Source: Piscirickettsiaceae bacterium (lineage in GTDB: Bacteria; Pseudomonadota; Gammaproteobacteria; Nitrosococcales; Methylophagaceae). From it: 9,978 nucleotides of DNA. Position numbers and translations under genes: made by a program. The stretch lies in NCBI GenBank assembly GCA_030620285.1, contig JAUXFA010000020.1, forward strand, positions 1-9,978, in the 5' to 3' direction. Shown piece after piece: positions 1 through 7,575 of this stretch. The notes below the pieces were generated by a model that worked only from the letters and a program-made list of their open reading frames with translations, did no database searches and was not told where the DNA came from. How positions within the stretch are numbered: position 1 is the stretch's first letter; each line of letters starts with the position of its first letter.

Positions 1-265
1 AGCTCCAACGGCGTGCAATTTTCCAGTGCACATAGACAAATTCACTATCTTCTCGCTTGACTCGACTGGCACGGTAGAAAGTAACTGCCAGTGCTATAAA
101 AGAGAAAATAGGGATTAATATTAAAAAACTAATGTATTTTCCACCAAAGGCTGCAATCGCAGTGAACAATAAGATATGGTTCATAATCAAATTACTCAAG
201 AAAATATCGTGCGGCACTTTGGCCGCGGCTATTTCTTGATCTGTGACTTGAGGTGAATCGCTCAA
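1..265 (-). CDS. Unidentified small membrane protein, C-terminus cut by window edge
   Basis: An open frame runs from a TTG at 265-263 to the left edge without a stop, giving 88 codons. The protein begins MSDSPQVTDQEIAAAK. It has a short polar N-terminus (about residues 1-22), two hydrophobic segments (about 25-41 and 45-64) separated by a tight GGKY turn, and then a basic stretch (YRASRVKRED) leading to an aromatic and basic tail (VHWKIARRW). This looks like a two-helix hairpin inner-membrane protein with a cytoplasmic tail, but I do not recognise the family. The start is chosen because GGCGGA (271-276) lies 5 nt upstream and because the TTG follows the thrC stop after one base, implying translational coupling and co-transcription with alaC-hom-thrC. 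An internal ATG at about residue 28 is possible but would remove the start of the first helix. Function is unknown; a link to amino-acid metabolism is only suggested by position. Confidence 0.6.
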   Translation of the reverse strand, partial: MSDSPQVTDQEIAAAKVPHDIFLSNLIMNHILLFTAIAAFGGKYISFLILIPIFSFIALAVTFYRASRVKREDSEFVYVHWKIARRWS

Positions 266-266
266 T

Positions 267-1349
267 TTAGTCCGCCATATTAGTCAAAATCGCATCACGA
301 ACAGCATCTAATGTTGCATCAACCGTTAACATGGGTGCTGTGCTTTGTTTAATTGCAGTATCAGGATCTTTTAAGCCGTGGCCAGTCAAGGTACAAACAA
401 TCATGCTGCCTTCAGGAATTTTGCCACTATTAATATCGTTAATAGCACCGGCTAATGATGTTGCAGATGCGGGTTCACAGAATATGCCTTCATGCTCTGC
501 TAATAATTTTTGTGCTGCTAAAATTTGTGCATCACTACATTCATCAAACCAACCTTGTGATTCTTCTTTAACTTTCCATGCTTTATCCCAGCTTTGTGGA
601 TGACCAATACGAATAGCGGTGGCCACTGTTTCAGGATCATCAACCATTTCACCGCGCATAAATGGCGCGCTACCATCCGCTTGATAACCGACCATTTTAG
701 GACGCTCTTTAATAATTCCATCATCGAAGTATTCACTATAGCCCATCCAATGGGCGGTGATATTTCCAGCATTTCCTACAGGCAAGCAATGGAAGTCTGG
801 TGCTCGTGATAATTCTTCGACAATTTCAAATGCGGCTGTTTTCTGGCCTTGTAGACGGAATGGGTTAATTGAATTCACAATCGTTACTGGTGCATGTTCA
901 GCCACGTCTTTAACGAGTTGCATGCCTTCATCAAAGTTACCTTTGATTTGAATAACGGTTGCACCATGCATCATGCCTTGCGCCAATTTACCCAAAGCAA
1001 TTTTACCTTCAGGAATTAATACAAATGCAGCAATGCCTGCACGAGCTGCATAGGCTGCTGCGGATGCTGACGTATTACCCGTAGAGGCACAAATAATGGC
1101 CTTACTGCCGTCTTCAACCGCTTTGGTTACCGCCATGGTCATACCACGGTCTTTAAATGATCCTGTCGGGTTTAAACCTTCATATTTGACGTAAATTTCA
1201 ACATCTTTTCCTAATACTACTGGAATATTATTCAATTTAAGAAGTGGAGTATTACCTTCACCCAAGCTAATTAGTTTTGTGTCTTCACTCACGGGTAAGC
1301 GATCACGATAATTTTCGATTAAACCTGTGTAACGTGGTCGAAATGGCAT
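267..1349 (-). CDS. thrC: Threonine synthase (PLP-dependent)
   Basis: Converts O-phospho-L-homoserine and water to L-threonine and phosphate, the last step of threonine synthesis, in the cytosol. The 360-residue protein is a fold-type II PLP enzyme. GLNPTGSFKDRG at residues 58-69 carries the Schiff-base lysine (K66). STGNTSAS (89-96) is the substrate/cofactor asparagine loop, and GNAGN (192-196) is the PLP-phosphate loop. The length matches the short, Bacillus-like threonine synthases rather than the longer (over 420 residue) ThrC of E. coli and Pseudomonas. The ATG start is well supported by GAGGA about 7 nt upstream. It lies 61 nt downstream of hom on the same strand and is followed after one base by a small membrane-protein gene. 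Cysteate synthase and other fold-type II enzymes are related, but the position beside hom makes threonine synthase by far the best call. Confidence 0.95.
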   Translation of the reverse strand: MPFRPRYTGLIENYRDRLPVSEDTKLISLGEGNTPLLKLNNIPVVLGKDVEIYVKYEGLNPTGSFKDRGMTMAVTKAVEDGSKAIICASTGNTSASAAAYAARAGIAAFVLIPEGKIALGKLAQGMMHGATVIQIKGNFDEGMQLVKDVAEHAPVTIVNSINPFRLQGQKTAAFEIVEELSRAPDFHCLPVGNAGNITAHWMGYSEYFDDGIIKERPKMVGYQADGSAPFMRGEMVDDPETVATAIRIGHPQSWDKAWKVKEESQGWFDECSDAQILAAQKLLAEHEGIFCEPASATSLAGAINDINSGKIPEGSMIVCTLTGHGLKDPDTAIKQSTAPMLTVDATLDAVRDAILTNMAD

Positions 1350-1394
1350 ATTTTTTCCTCTTAAACTATATATTTATTAAGGCTAGAATTAAAA

Positions 1395-1400
1395 ATTATA
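1395..1400 (-). promoter_or_regulatory. Possible internal -10 box upstream of thrC
   Basis: On the minus strand the 61-nt hom-thrC gap contains a perfect TATAAT, about 45 nt before the thrC ATG. The bases at the matching -35 position (ATCTTT or close to it) do not resemble TTGACA, and there is no properly spaced extended -10 TG. In such AT-rich sequence the match may be chance. If real, it would allow thrC to be transcribed apart from alaC-hom. Confidence 0.2.
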
Positions 1401-1410
1401 CATTTTTAAA

Positions 1411-2721
1411 CTATCCTAAAGATTCCATGCGAATACGCATAACAGAATCTTGAACTGATTGTAATGCTTCAATCTGTGTAATTGCAGCATCCATATTTTT
1501 TTCAACAATTTGTTGTGTCAGCATAATGACAGGAACAATCCCACCTTGCTGTTCTGGCTCTTTTTGTAAGATCGCTTCAATACTAATTTCTTGCTCACTT
1601 AGAATGCGCGTGATATCAGCCAATACACCCGGTTTATCTTCAGTATGAATGCGAAGATAGTATGATGTCACTACTTCTGACATTGGTAATATTGGCGTAT
1701 CCACTAAGGCATCTGGTTGGAATGCTAAATGTGGCACACGATTTTCAGGATCCGTTGTTAAGGCTCTAACAATATCAATAATATCAGCTACTACCGCTGA
1801 AGCTGTAGCATCAGAGCCTGCACCGGCACCATAATAAAGTGTCGGGCCAACGGCATCACCCTGAACTAATACTGCATTCATTACGCCATCAACATTGGCA
1901 ATCAATCGACGATGGGGAATTAAGGTTGGATGAACACGTAATTCAATTCCTTGTTCCGTTTTCTTGGTAACACCTAGGTGTTTAATACGATAACCTAATT
2001 CAGAGGCATATTTGACGTCTTCTTGAGACACTTTACTAATACCTTCTGTGTAGGCTTTATCAAATTGTAGTGGGATACCAAAAGCAATCGAAGCCATAAT
2101 CGTCAACTTGTGTGCCGCATCAATACCTTCGACATCAAATGTTGGATCCGCTTCTGCGTAGCCTAATGCTTGTGCTTCTGCGAGTACATCTGGAAAATCA
2201 CGTGCTTTATCACGCATTTCCGTCAAAATAAAATTACCGGTACCGTTGATAATACCTGCTAACCATTCAATGCTATTTGCAGCCAAACCTTCACGCATGG
2301 CTTTAATGATGGGAATACCGCCCGCAACAGCCGCTTCAAAAGCGACTGTAACGCCCTTCTCTTGGGCTTTTGCAAATAACTCATTACCATGCATTGCAAT
2401 CAATGCTTTATTGGCGGTGACGACATGTTTGCCATTCGCTATCGCTTCTAATACTAATTCACGGGCAATGCCTGTTCCGCCAATCAACTCCACTACAATC
2501 TGAATGCTTGGATCACAAACAATATCGTGCGCATCTGTGGTGAGGGCAATACCGTCTGTATTACATGCTTTAGGGTTATCAAAATCACGATCGGCGGCGC
2601 GAGAGATCTCAATATCCCGTCCTGCTCGACGCGTAATTTCTTTTAAATTACGACGAAGCACATTAACCGTGCCACTGCCGACAGTTCCTAAACCTAAAAC
2701 ACCTACTTTTACTGATTGCAC
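1411..2721 (-). CDS. hom: Homoserine dehydrogenase
   Basis: Reduces L-aspartate 4-semialdehyde to L-homoserine with NAD(P)H, the branch point to threonine and methionine. With a GTG start at 2721-2719 the protein has 436 residues, typical of monofunctional Hom (about 430-440). Rossmann motif GLGTVG lies at residues 10-15 and TANKAL at 102-107 (K105). The catalytic signature GYAEADPTFDVEGIDAAHK (188-205) contains E190, D201 and K205. A C-terminal ACT domain (about 352-430, beginning YYLRIHTEDKPGVLADI) is expected to bind threonine for feedback inhibition. A longer reading from an ATG at 2793 adds 24 residues that lie inside alaC and do not resemble Hom. The GTG has AGGAAAGGA (2732-2740) about 10 nt upstream and puts the Rossmann strand directly at the N-terminus, so it is preferred. 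There is no fused aspartokinase. It sits 7 nt after alaC, almost certainly in one operon. Confidence 0.96.
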   Translation of the reverse strand: MQSVKVGVLGLGTVGSGTVNVLRRNLKEITRRAGRDIEISRAADRDFDNPKACNTDGIALTTDAHDIVCDPSIQIVVELIGGTGIARELVLEAIANGKHVVTANKALIAMHGNELFAKAQEKGVTVAFEAAVAGGIPIIKAMREGLAANSIEWLAGIINGTGNFILTEMRDKARDFPDVLAEAQALGYAEADPTFDVEGIDAAHKLTIMASIAFGIPLQFDKAYTEGISKVSQEDVKYASELGYRIKHLGVTKKTEQGIELRVHPTLIPHRRLIANVDGVMNAVLVQGDAVGPTLYYGAGAGSDATASAVVADIIDIVRALTTDPENRVPHLAFQPDALVDTPILPMSEVVTSYYLRIHTEDKPGVLADITRILSEQEISIEAILQKEPEQQGGIVPVIMLTQQIVEKNMDAAITQIEALQSVQDSVMRIRMESLG

Positions 2722-2728
2722 TTTATTT

Positions 2729-3907
2729 TTATCCTTTCCTAAACATGTCGCGAATCCCACGGATCGCCTGACGTGTACGATGTTCATTTTCAATTAAACC
2801 AAAGCGCACATGGTCATCACCATATTCACCAAAGCCAATGCCCGGTGATACTGCTACTTTTGCTTCTTGTAATAATTTTTTAGTAAATTCTAACGATCCC
2901 ATTTCACGATATTTTTCAGGGATTTTTGCCCAAACAAACATTGTTGCTTTCGGTTTCTCAACTTTCCACCCTATCGCATTGAGACCATCACACAATACAT
3001 CCCGGCGACTTTTGTAGGTTGCAACAACTTCATCCACACAATCTTGTGGGCCATCTAATGCTGCAATTGCTGCTACTTGAATCGGGGTAAACATACCATA
3101 GTCAAGGTACGACTTCATTCTAGCTAATGCTGCCACTAAGGTTTTATTACCTGACATAAAGCCCACACGCCAACCTGGCATATTGTAAGTTTTCGATAAG
3201 GTATAGAATTCTACCGCCACGTCTTTTGCACCAGGCACTTGCAGAATTGAAGGTGCTTTATAACCGTCAAAGGTTATCTCGCCATAAGCTAAGTCATGCA
3301 CAACCCAAATTTCATGCTCTTTCGCAAAAGCGACCACCCGTTCAAAAAATTCTAAATCGACACATTGTGTTGTTGGATTACCTGGAAAGTTTAATACCAA
3401 CATTTTTGGCTTCGGCCAAGAATCCTTAACTGATTTCTCCAATTCGGCAAAGAAATCACCTCCCTCAACCAAAGGAACATGTCGGATATCTGCGCCAGAA
3501 ATCACAAAACCATAAGGATGTATGGGATAAGCTGGATTAGGGACAAGAATGGCATCTCCCGGCCCGACTGTTGCCAGAGCAAGATGCGCTAAACCTTCTT
3601 TAGAACCGATCGTAACGATTGTTTCTGAGTCAGAATCTAATGCAACATCAAACTTACGTTGATACCAGTCACACACGGCTTTGCGCAAACGAGGGATCCC
3701 TCGAGACACAGAATAGCGGTGAGTATCGGGCCTTTGAGCCGCTTCGATTAATTTATCAATGATATGCGCGGGTGCAGGTCGATCGGGATTACCCATACCG
3801 AAATCAATAATATCCTCGCCACGAGCACGAGCCTGCGCCTTTAAATCATTAACAATATTAAACACATACGGCGGTAGACGCTTAATTCTAGGAAAATCTT
3901 CGTTCAA
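2729..3907 (-). CDS. alaC: PLP aminotransferase, AlaC type (alanine/glutamate-pyruvate)
   Basis: A class I/II fold-type I aminotransferase matching AlaC (formerly YfdZ), which transfers an amino group between glutamate and pyruvate to make alanine. The family opening [17 protein letters not shown] is followed by [10 protein letters not shown]. Counted from the upstream TTG at 3928, key residues are N184 in [10 protein letters not shown]212 in HDLAYG, the PLP lysine K246 in [11 protein letters not shown], and the carboxylate-binding R375 in VRFGL. No ATG start exists between an in-frame upstream stop and the conserved region. I prefer the TTG at 3907-3905 (392 residues, [14 protein letters not shown]), because an AGG lies 7 nt upstream and AlaC proteins begin close to this motif. 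The TTG at 3928 (399 residues) lacks a visible ribosome site. It is first in the alaC-hom-thrC run, a gene order I recall from other proteobacteria. In this setting it could also act on aspartate-family intermediates; that is inference. Confidence 0.9.
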   Translation of the reverse strand: MNEDFPRIKRLPPYVFNIVNDLKAQARARGEDIIDFGMGNPDRPAPAHIIDKLIEAAQRPDTHRYSVSRGIPRLRKAVCDWYQRKFDVALDSDSETIVTIGSKEGLAHLALATVGPGDAILVPNPAYPIHPYGFVISGADIRHVPLVEGGDFFAELEKSVKDSWPKPKMLVLNFPGNPTTQCVDLEFFERVVAFAKEHEIWVVHDLAYGEITFDGYKAPSILQVPGAKDVAVEFYTLSKTYNMPGWRVGFMSGNKTLVAALARMKSYLDYGMFTPIQVAAIAALDGPQDCVDEVVATYKSRRDVLCDGLNAIGWKVEKPKATMFVWAKIPEKYREMGSLEFTKKLLQEAKVAVSPGIGFGEYGDDHVRFGLIENEHRTRQAIRGIRDMFRKG

Positions 3908-3934
3908 GTTAATACCTGAAAATTGCAAAAATGG

Positions 3935-3963
3935 TTGGCAAATTGTGCAAAATAACTGAAAAT
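3935..3963 (+). promoter_or_regulatory. Candidate sigma-70 promoter for the HDOD gene
   Basis: TTGGCA (3935-3940) is followed after 17 nt by GAAAAT (3958-3963), giving a start near 3970 and a leader of about 30 nt before the ATG at 4003. The -35 box is good (five of six) and the -10 box moderate. It overlaps the minus-strand candidate for alaC, so the two would compete for polymerase if both are used. Confidence 0.35.
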
Positions 3964-3977
3964 GGTCAGCACTCCAA
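3949..3977 (-). promoter_or_regulatory. Candidate sigma-70 promoter for alaC-hom-thrC
   Basis: On the minus strand TTGGAG (3977-3972) and TATTTT (3954-3949) are separated by exactly 17 nt. Each hexamer matches the consensus in four of six positions. Transcription would begin near 3942, leaving about 35 nt before the TTG at 3907. No threonine- or isoleucine-rich leader peptide and no attenuator hairpin fit in that space. Confidence 0.35.
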
Positions 3978-4002
3978 ACAACATTTTACATAACTTATTG
4001 CG

Positions 4003-4842
4003 ATGACAGAACAAGAAATTTTTTATAAAGAAATATTAGCCGATCTTGAAAGCGGCACACTGGTGCTACCAACATTACCAGAAGTCGCATTGCAAGTACG
4101 TGAAGTAGTCGATGATCCTGATGCGACGGCGGCACAATTAGCAGCCATTATTATTACTGATGCGGCCTTATCTGCACGGTTAATGAAGGTTGCTAACAGT
4201 GCGCTTTATCGTGGCAGGCTGGCAGTAGAAAGTGTGCAAATGGCGGTTTCAAGATTAGGACTCACCATGGTGCGCAACCTTGTGACTAGCCTTGTTATGG
4301 AACAAATGTTCCAAGCCACCTCTAATCGCTTGGATAAACGCCTCCATGATTTGTGGAAACACAGCACCGAAGTTGCGGCAATCAGCCAAGTACTCGCCAC
4401 AAATCAACCCGGAATAAAAACTGACGAAGCCATGCTGGCAGGATTAATTCATGATATCGGTATTCTTCCTATTCTTATGAAGGCCGAAGAAAAACCAGAT
4501 TTACTGCAAAACTCGGCATTATTGGATGACGTAATGGCCAGTTTACATCCTCGCGTTGGTGAGGCAATTTTAAAAAGTTGGGAATTTCCAGAATCATTAA
4601 TCGCCGTAGCTGCCGAACATGAAAACCTTAATCGAAATAGTACCAACGGCCCTGATTTAGTGGATATTGTTCAAGTCGCCAGTTTACAAACATATTTCAA
4701 TACAGAAAAAGCATTAGCTCCTGAAGTGCTCGCTAAGGTACCTGCTTTTGCGAAATTAGGTATCGAAACAGGAATAAGCGTCAGTGAATTGGATGAAAAT
4801 AGTGAAGAATATGCTGAGGCATTAGCGCTGTTCGGATTCTAG
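4003..4842 (+). CDS. HDOD-domain signalling protein
   Basis: A 279-residue cytosolic protein made almost entirely of one HDOD domain (about residues 14-215), a relative of HD phosphohydrolases used in bacterial signal transduction. Typical family features are LPTLPEVALQVREVVDDPDAT (22-42), ITDAALSARLMKVANSALY (51-69), the AVSRLG block (81-86), AGLIHDIG (146-153), and LHPRVGEAILKSWEFPESLI (181-200) followed by AAEHE (203-207). Histidines H120, H150, H182 and H206 and aspartate D151 keep much of an HD-type metal site. Many HDOD proteins have lost such residues, so catalysis is possible but unproven. There are no fused receiver, GGDEF or EAL domains and no membrane segment. The ATG start lacks a clear Shine-Dalgarno sequence (TTATTGCG precedes it). 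It is the only plus-strand gene, divergent from alaC and convergent with lysS, and so stands as its own transcription unit. Partner and signal are unknown. Confidence 0.85.
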   Translation: MTEQEIFYKEILADLESGTLVLPTLPEVALQVREVVDDPDATAAQLAAIIITDAALSARLMKVANSALYRGRLAVESVQMAVSRLGLTMVRNLVTSLVMEQMFQATSNRLDKRLHDLWKHSTEVAAISQVLATNQPGIKTDEAMLAGLIHDIGILPILMKAEEKPDLLQNSALLDDVMASLHPRVGEAILKSWEFPESLIAVAAEHENLNRNSTNGPDLVDIVQVASLQTYFNTEKALAPEVLAKVPAFAKLGIETGISVSELDENSEEYAEALALFGF

Positions 4843-4849
4843 CACTCAA

Positions 4850-4882
4850 ATTAGCTTTCCCCTAAAAACTGAGAAAGCTAAT
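4850..4882. terminator. Hairpin between convergent HDOD gene and lysS, probable bidirectional terminator
   Basis: ATTAGCTTTC (4850-4859) and GAAAGCTAAT (4873-4882) form a perfect 10-bp stem around a 13-nt loop. The hairpin fills the 60-nt gap between the stop of the HDOD gene (4842) and the stop of lysS (4903), where both transcripts end. The stem is AT-rich. The T-tract is weak on the plus strand (CCTCACCTTAACTTTTG) and very short on the minus strand (TTTG after the stem), so termination may be only partial. Confidence 0.55.
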
Positions 4883-4902
4883 CCTCACCTTAACTTTTGA
4901 CC

Positions 4903-6399
4903 CTATATTTCTGGTCGCATATGAGGGAATAATAGTACATCACGGATTGATGGTGAATCAGTTAATAACATCACCAAACGATCAATACCGATCCCTTCTC
5001 CAGCCGTAGGCGGCATGCCATATTCTAATGCACGAATATAATCTTCATCAAAATGCATAGCTTCATCATCACCCGCATCTTTTTCAGCTACTTGTGCTTG
5101 GAAACGTTCTGCTTGATCTTCAGCATCATTTAACTCTGAGAAACCATTAGCAATTTCACGACCGCCGACAAAAAACTCGAACCGATCGGTTACAAATGGA
5201 TCATTATCACTGCGTCGAGCCAAAGGTGATACTTCCGTGGGATAGGCAGTAATAAAGGTTGGCTCCATCAAGCGATGTTCAACTGTTTTTTCAAAGATCT
5301 CAATTTGGACTTTACCTAGTCCGTAACTCTCTTTTAGTGGAATACCTAAGCCTTCAGCTACAACTGTAGCGGCTTCTAACGTAGCCAATTGCTCAGCCGT
5401 TACTTGTGGATTAAAGTGCAAAATAGATTCAATAATTGTCATTCGATGAAAGGGCTTTGAAAAGTCTAAATCTGTGCCCTGATAATGCACTTGTGATGTC
5501 CCCAATACATCTTGTGTTACTGCCCTTAACATTTCTTCTGTTAAGTCCATTAAATCATTAAAATCAGCATACGCTTGATAAAACTCAACCATGGTAAATT
5601 CTGGATTATGGCGAGTTGATAAACCTTCATTACGGAAGTTGCGGTTGATTTCAAAGACACGTTCAAAACCGCCAACGACTAGACGTTTCAGATATAACTC
5701 TGGTGCAATTCGTAAAAACAAATCCATATCCAAAGCGTTATGATAAGTCGTAAAAGGTCTTGCTGTTGCACCACCAGGAATGGCTTGCATCATTGGCGTT
5801 TCAACTTCTAAATAATCTTTAGCCATTAAAAAACGGCGAATTCCATCAATAACACGAGTACGAATGATGAAGGTTTCACGACTTGCTTCATTCATAATTA
5901 AATCAACATAACGCTGACGATAGCGTGTTTCTTGGTCAGACAAACCATGGAATTTTTCAGGTAATGGGCGTAAAGATTTAGTCAATAATCGAATATCATC
6001 GACCATCACCGATAATTCACCTTTTTGAGTGCGAAACATCACCCCTTCGGCAGCAATAATATCGCCCAGGTCCCAACGCTTAAAATCAGCATAAACACCT
6101 TCGGCTAAATCATCTCGTTTAACATATAACTGCATATTGCCTGACATATCACGAATGTTGGCAAAGCTTGCTTTACCCATCACACGCTTAGTCATTAGTC
6201 GACCAGCAATTTTAACTCGGCGAGGTGATGTTTTTAGTTCTTCTGCTGTCGTATTTTCATATTCAACGGCTAATTCAGCATTTACCACATTACGACGAAA
6301 ATCATTTGGGAAAGCATTGCCCTTTTCCCGTAACACTGCCAACTTTTCCCGGCGTTGAGCGATTAATCTATTTTCATCTTGTTCTATTTCGTTTGTCAT
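4903..6399 (-). CDS. lysS: Lysine--tRNA ligase (class II)
   Basis: Charges tRNA-Lys with lysine using ATP, in the cytosol, as a homodimer. The 498 residues match bacterial class II LysRS in length (E. coli about 505). An N-terminal helix and anticodon-binding OB-fold occupy about residues 1-145 ([23 protein letters not shown], 62-84). The catalytic core follows: motif 1 around [15 protein letters not shown] (190-204), motif 2 [21 protein letters not shown] (252-272, R256 and E258), and motif 3 [12 protein letters not shown] (469-480, R474), ending [11 protein letters not shown]. The ATG has GGA 7 nt upstream and lies 12 nt after the prfB stop, reproducing the prfB-lysS operon of E. coli and relatives. 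It ends at TAG facing the HDOD gene. Nothing is missing or unusual. Confidence 0.98.
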   Translation of the reverse strand: MTNEIEQDENRLIAQRREKLAVLREKGNAFPNDFRRNVVNAELAVEYENTTAEELKTSPRRVKIAGRLMTKRVMGKASFANIRDMSGNMQLYVKRDDLAEGVYADFKRWDLGDIIAAEGVMFRTQKGELSVMVDDIRLLTKSLRPLPEKFHGLSDQETRYRQRYVDLIMNEASRETFIIRTRVIDGIRRFLMAKDYLEVETPMMQAIPGGATARPFTTYHNALDMDLFLRIAPELYLKRLVVGGFERVFEINRNFRNEGLSTRHNPEFTMVEFYQAYADFNDLMDLTEEMLRAVTQDVLGTSQVHYQGTDLDFSKPFHRMTIIESILHFNPQVTAEQLATLEAATVVAEGLGIPLKESYGLGKVQIEIFEKTVEHRLMEPTFITAYPTEVSPLARRSDNDPFVTDRFEFFVGGREIANGFSELNDAEDQAERFQAQVAEKDAGDDEAMHFDEDYIRALEYGMPPTAGEGIGIDRLVMLLTDSPSIRDVLLFPHMRPEI

Positions 6400-6411
6400 T
6401 TTAATGTCCGA

Positions 6412-7507
6412 TTAAAGTCCTGATTTTAAGGATGCTTCAATAAATAGTTCTAAACCGCCATCTAAAACAGCTTGGGTATTACCTGTTTCAACATTGGTAC
6501 GTAAATCTTTGATTCGTGATTGATCGAGTACATAGGAACGAATTTGACTGCCCCAACCAATGTCTGCCTTGCCATCTTCTGCTACTTGTTTTTCTTCGTT
6601 TTGCCTGAGTAATTCGAGCTCATATAGTTTTGCTTTCAACAAGCTCATTGCGGTATCCCTGTTCTTATGTTGAGAGCGCTGAGATTGACATTGTACGACT
6701 GTATTTGTTGGTAAATGGGTAATACGTACCGCCGAATCAGTTTTATTAATATGCTGTCCACCTGCGCCACTGGCACGATAAGTATCAACTCTCAAATCAG
6801 CCTTATTAATCTCAATATCAATATTATCATCTACCTCAGGATAGACGAATACACTACAAAAAGAAGTATGTCTTTTTGCACTCGAATCAAATGGTGATTT
6901 ACGCACTAGACGATGGACTCCTGTTTCTGTGCGCAATAAGCCAAAAGCATAGTCACCTTCAAAGTGAATAGTGGCACTTTTTATACCTGCGACTTCACCT
7001 GCAAAAGTTTCAACTAATTCAACCTTAAAGCCCTGTGAATCACCCCAGCGTAAATACATCCGCAACACCATATTAGCCCAATCTTGCGCTTCTGTTCCAC
7101 CTGAACCCGATTGAATATCAAGATAAGCGTTATTCGCATCCATCTTGCCAGAAAACATACGCTGAAATTCAAGTTTGGCTAATGCTTGTTCGAGTTCATC
7201 TAAATCATCAGTGACCGCATTAAAGGTATCCTGATCCTGCTCTTCTACCGCCATTTCCAACAGCTCTTTAGCATCTTCCAATGTTTCACGTTGATTTGAT
7301 AATGTGGTGACGATACGCTCTAAATTAACGCGTTCTTTGCCTAATTGTTGAGCCCTTTCTGGATTATCCCAAACTGCTGATGCTTCTAGCTCTCGTGTGA
7401 CTTCTACTAATTGCTCCGCCTTAACATCATAGTCAAAGATACCCCCTAAGATCGTCACTGCGACCCCGAAGTTCTTTAATGCGCTGCATTGTTGCACCTA
7501 TTTCCAA
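6412..7507 (-). CDS. prfB: Peptide chain release factor 2, with programmed +1 frameshift
   Basis: Recognises UGA and UAA stop codons and triggers peptide release on the ribosome. The coding region is in two frames. The first is 24 codons from TTG 7507-7505 ([24 protein letters not shown]) to CTT at 7438-7436. The base at 7435 is then skipped, and reading resumes with GAC at 7434 for 340 more residues to TAA at 6412. The total of 364 residues agrees with E. coli RF2 (365). The stop-recognition tripeptide SPF lies at 204-206 and the catalytic GGQ at 249-251 ([11 protein letters not shown]). The residue matching E. coli position 246 is Ala, as in most RF2, not the Thr of K-12. The TTG start is chosen because AAGAGGA lies 7 nt upstream and the resulting N-terminus fits the family; an internal ATG (residue 7) lacks a ribosome site. 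A single-frame reading from 7497 gives a nonsense N-terminus. lysS follows after 12 nt. Confidence 0.96.
7432..7447 (-). promoter_or_regulatory. RF2 programmed +1 frameshift site
   Basis: On the minus strand the sequence AGGGGG TAT CTT TGA C is the classical RF2 autoregulatory site. AGGGGG (7447-7442) is the internal Shine-Dalgarno stimulator, TAT the 3-nt spacer, CTT (7438-7436) the slippery codon, and TGA (7435-7433) the in-frame stop read slowly when RF2 is scarce. Slippage of tRNA-Leu by one base puts GAC (7434-7432) in the A site. The zero frame is open back to the TTG at 7507. Confidence 0.95.
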
Positions 7508-7514
7508 TGCTAAT

Positions 7515-7521
7515 TCCTCTT
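7515..7521 (-). promoter_or_regulatory. Ribosome binding site deciding the TTG start of prfB
   Basis: AAGAGGA on the minus strand ends 7 nt before the TTG at 7507-7505. It is the only good Shine-Dalgarno sequence ahead of the zero-frame segment of prfB. A TAA stop lies in frame directly upstream (7523-7521), so translation cannot begin further out. Confidence 0.75.
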
Positions 7522-7535
7522 ACTATTATGTTATT

Positions 7536-7560
7536 GCTACAAAAGACGGGCTATTGTAGC
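7536..7560. other. Small hairpin in the nlpD-prfB gap
   Basis: GCTACAA and TTGTAGC form a perfect 7-bp stem with an 11-nt loop inside the 68-nt spacer between the nlpD stop (7576) and the prfB start (7507). No T-run follows on the minus strand, so it is not a convincing intrinsic terminator. The minus-strand copy of the stem also contains TACAAT (five of six to a -10 box), but I see no matching -35. It could mark an operon boundary or a prfB promoter; neither is shown. Confidence 0.3.
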
Positions 7561-7575
7561 GCATTCACTGGGCTA

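Noticed and set aside
1361..1414. Direct repeat TTAAACTAT (1361-1369 and 1406-1414) flanking the hom-thrC gap
   Set aside because: It is only 9 nt in very AT-rich sequence and without symmetry or a third copy, so chance is a sufficient explanation.
2722..2793. Upstream extension of hom by 24 residues from an ATG at 2793
   Set aside because: The extra residues lie inside alaC coding sequence, do not resemble homoserine dehydrogenase, and the GTG at 2721 has its own ribosome site and gives the normal family length.
2246..2797. Plus-strand open frames opposite hom, and similar ones opposite thrC, alaC, lysS and prfB
   Set aside because: They lie antisense to well-conserved genes, have no recognisable domains and lack ribosome sites; they are shadows of the real coding frames.
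7436..7497. Single-frame prfB start at 7497
   Set aside because: It replaces the conserved RF2 N-terminus with unrelated residues; the frameshift signature and strong ribosome site upstream show that translation begins in the other frame at 7507.
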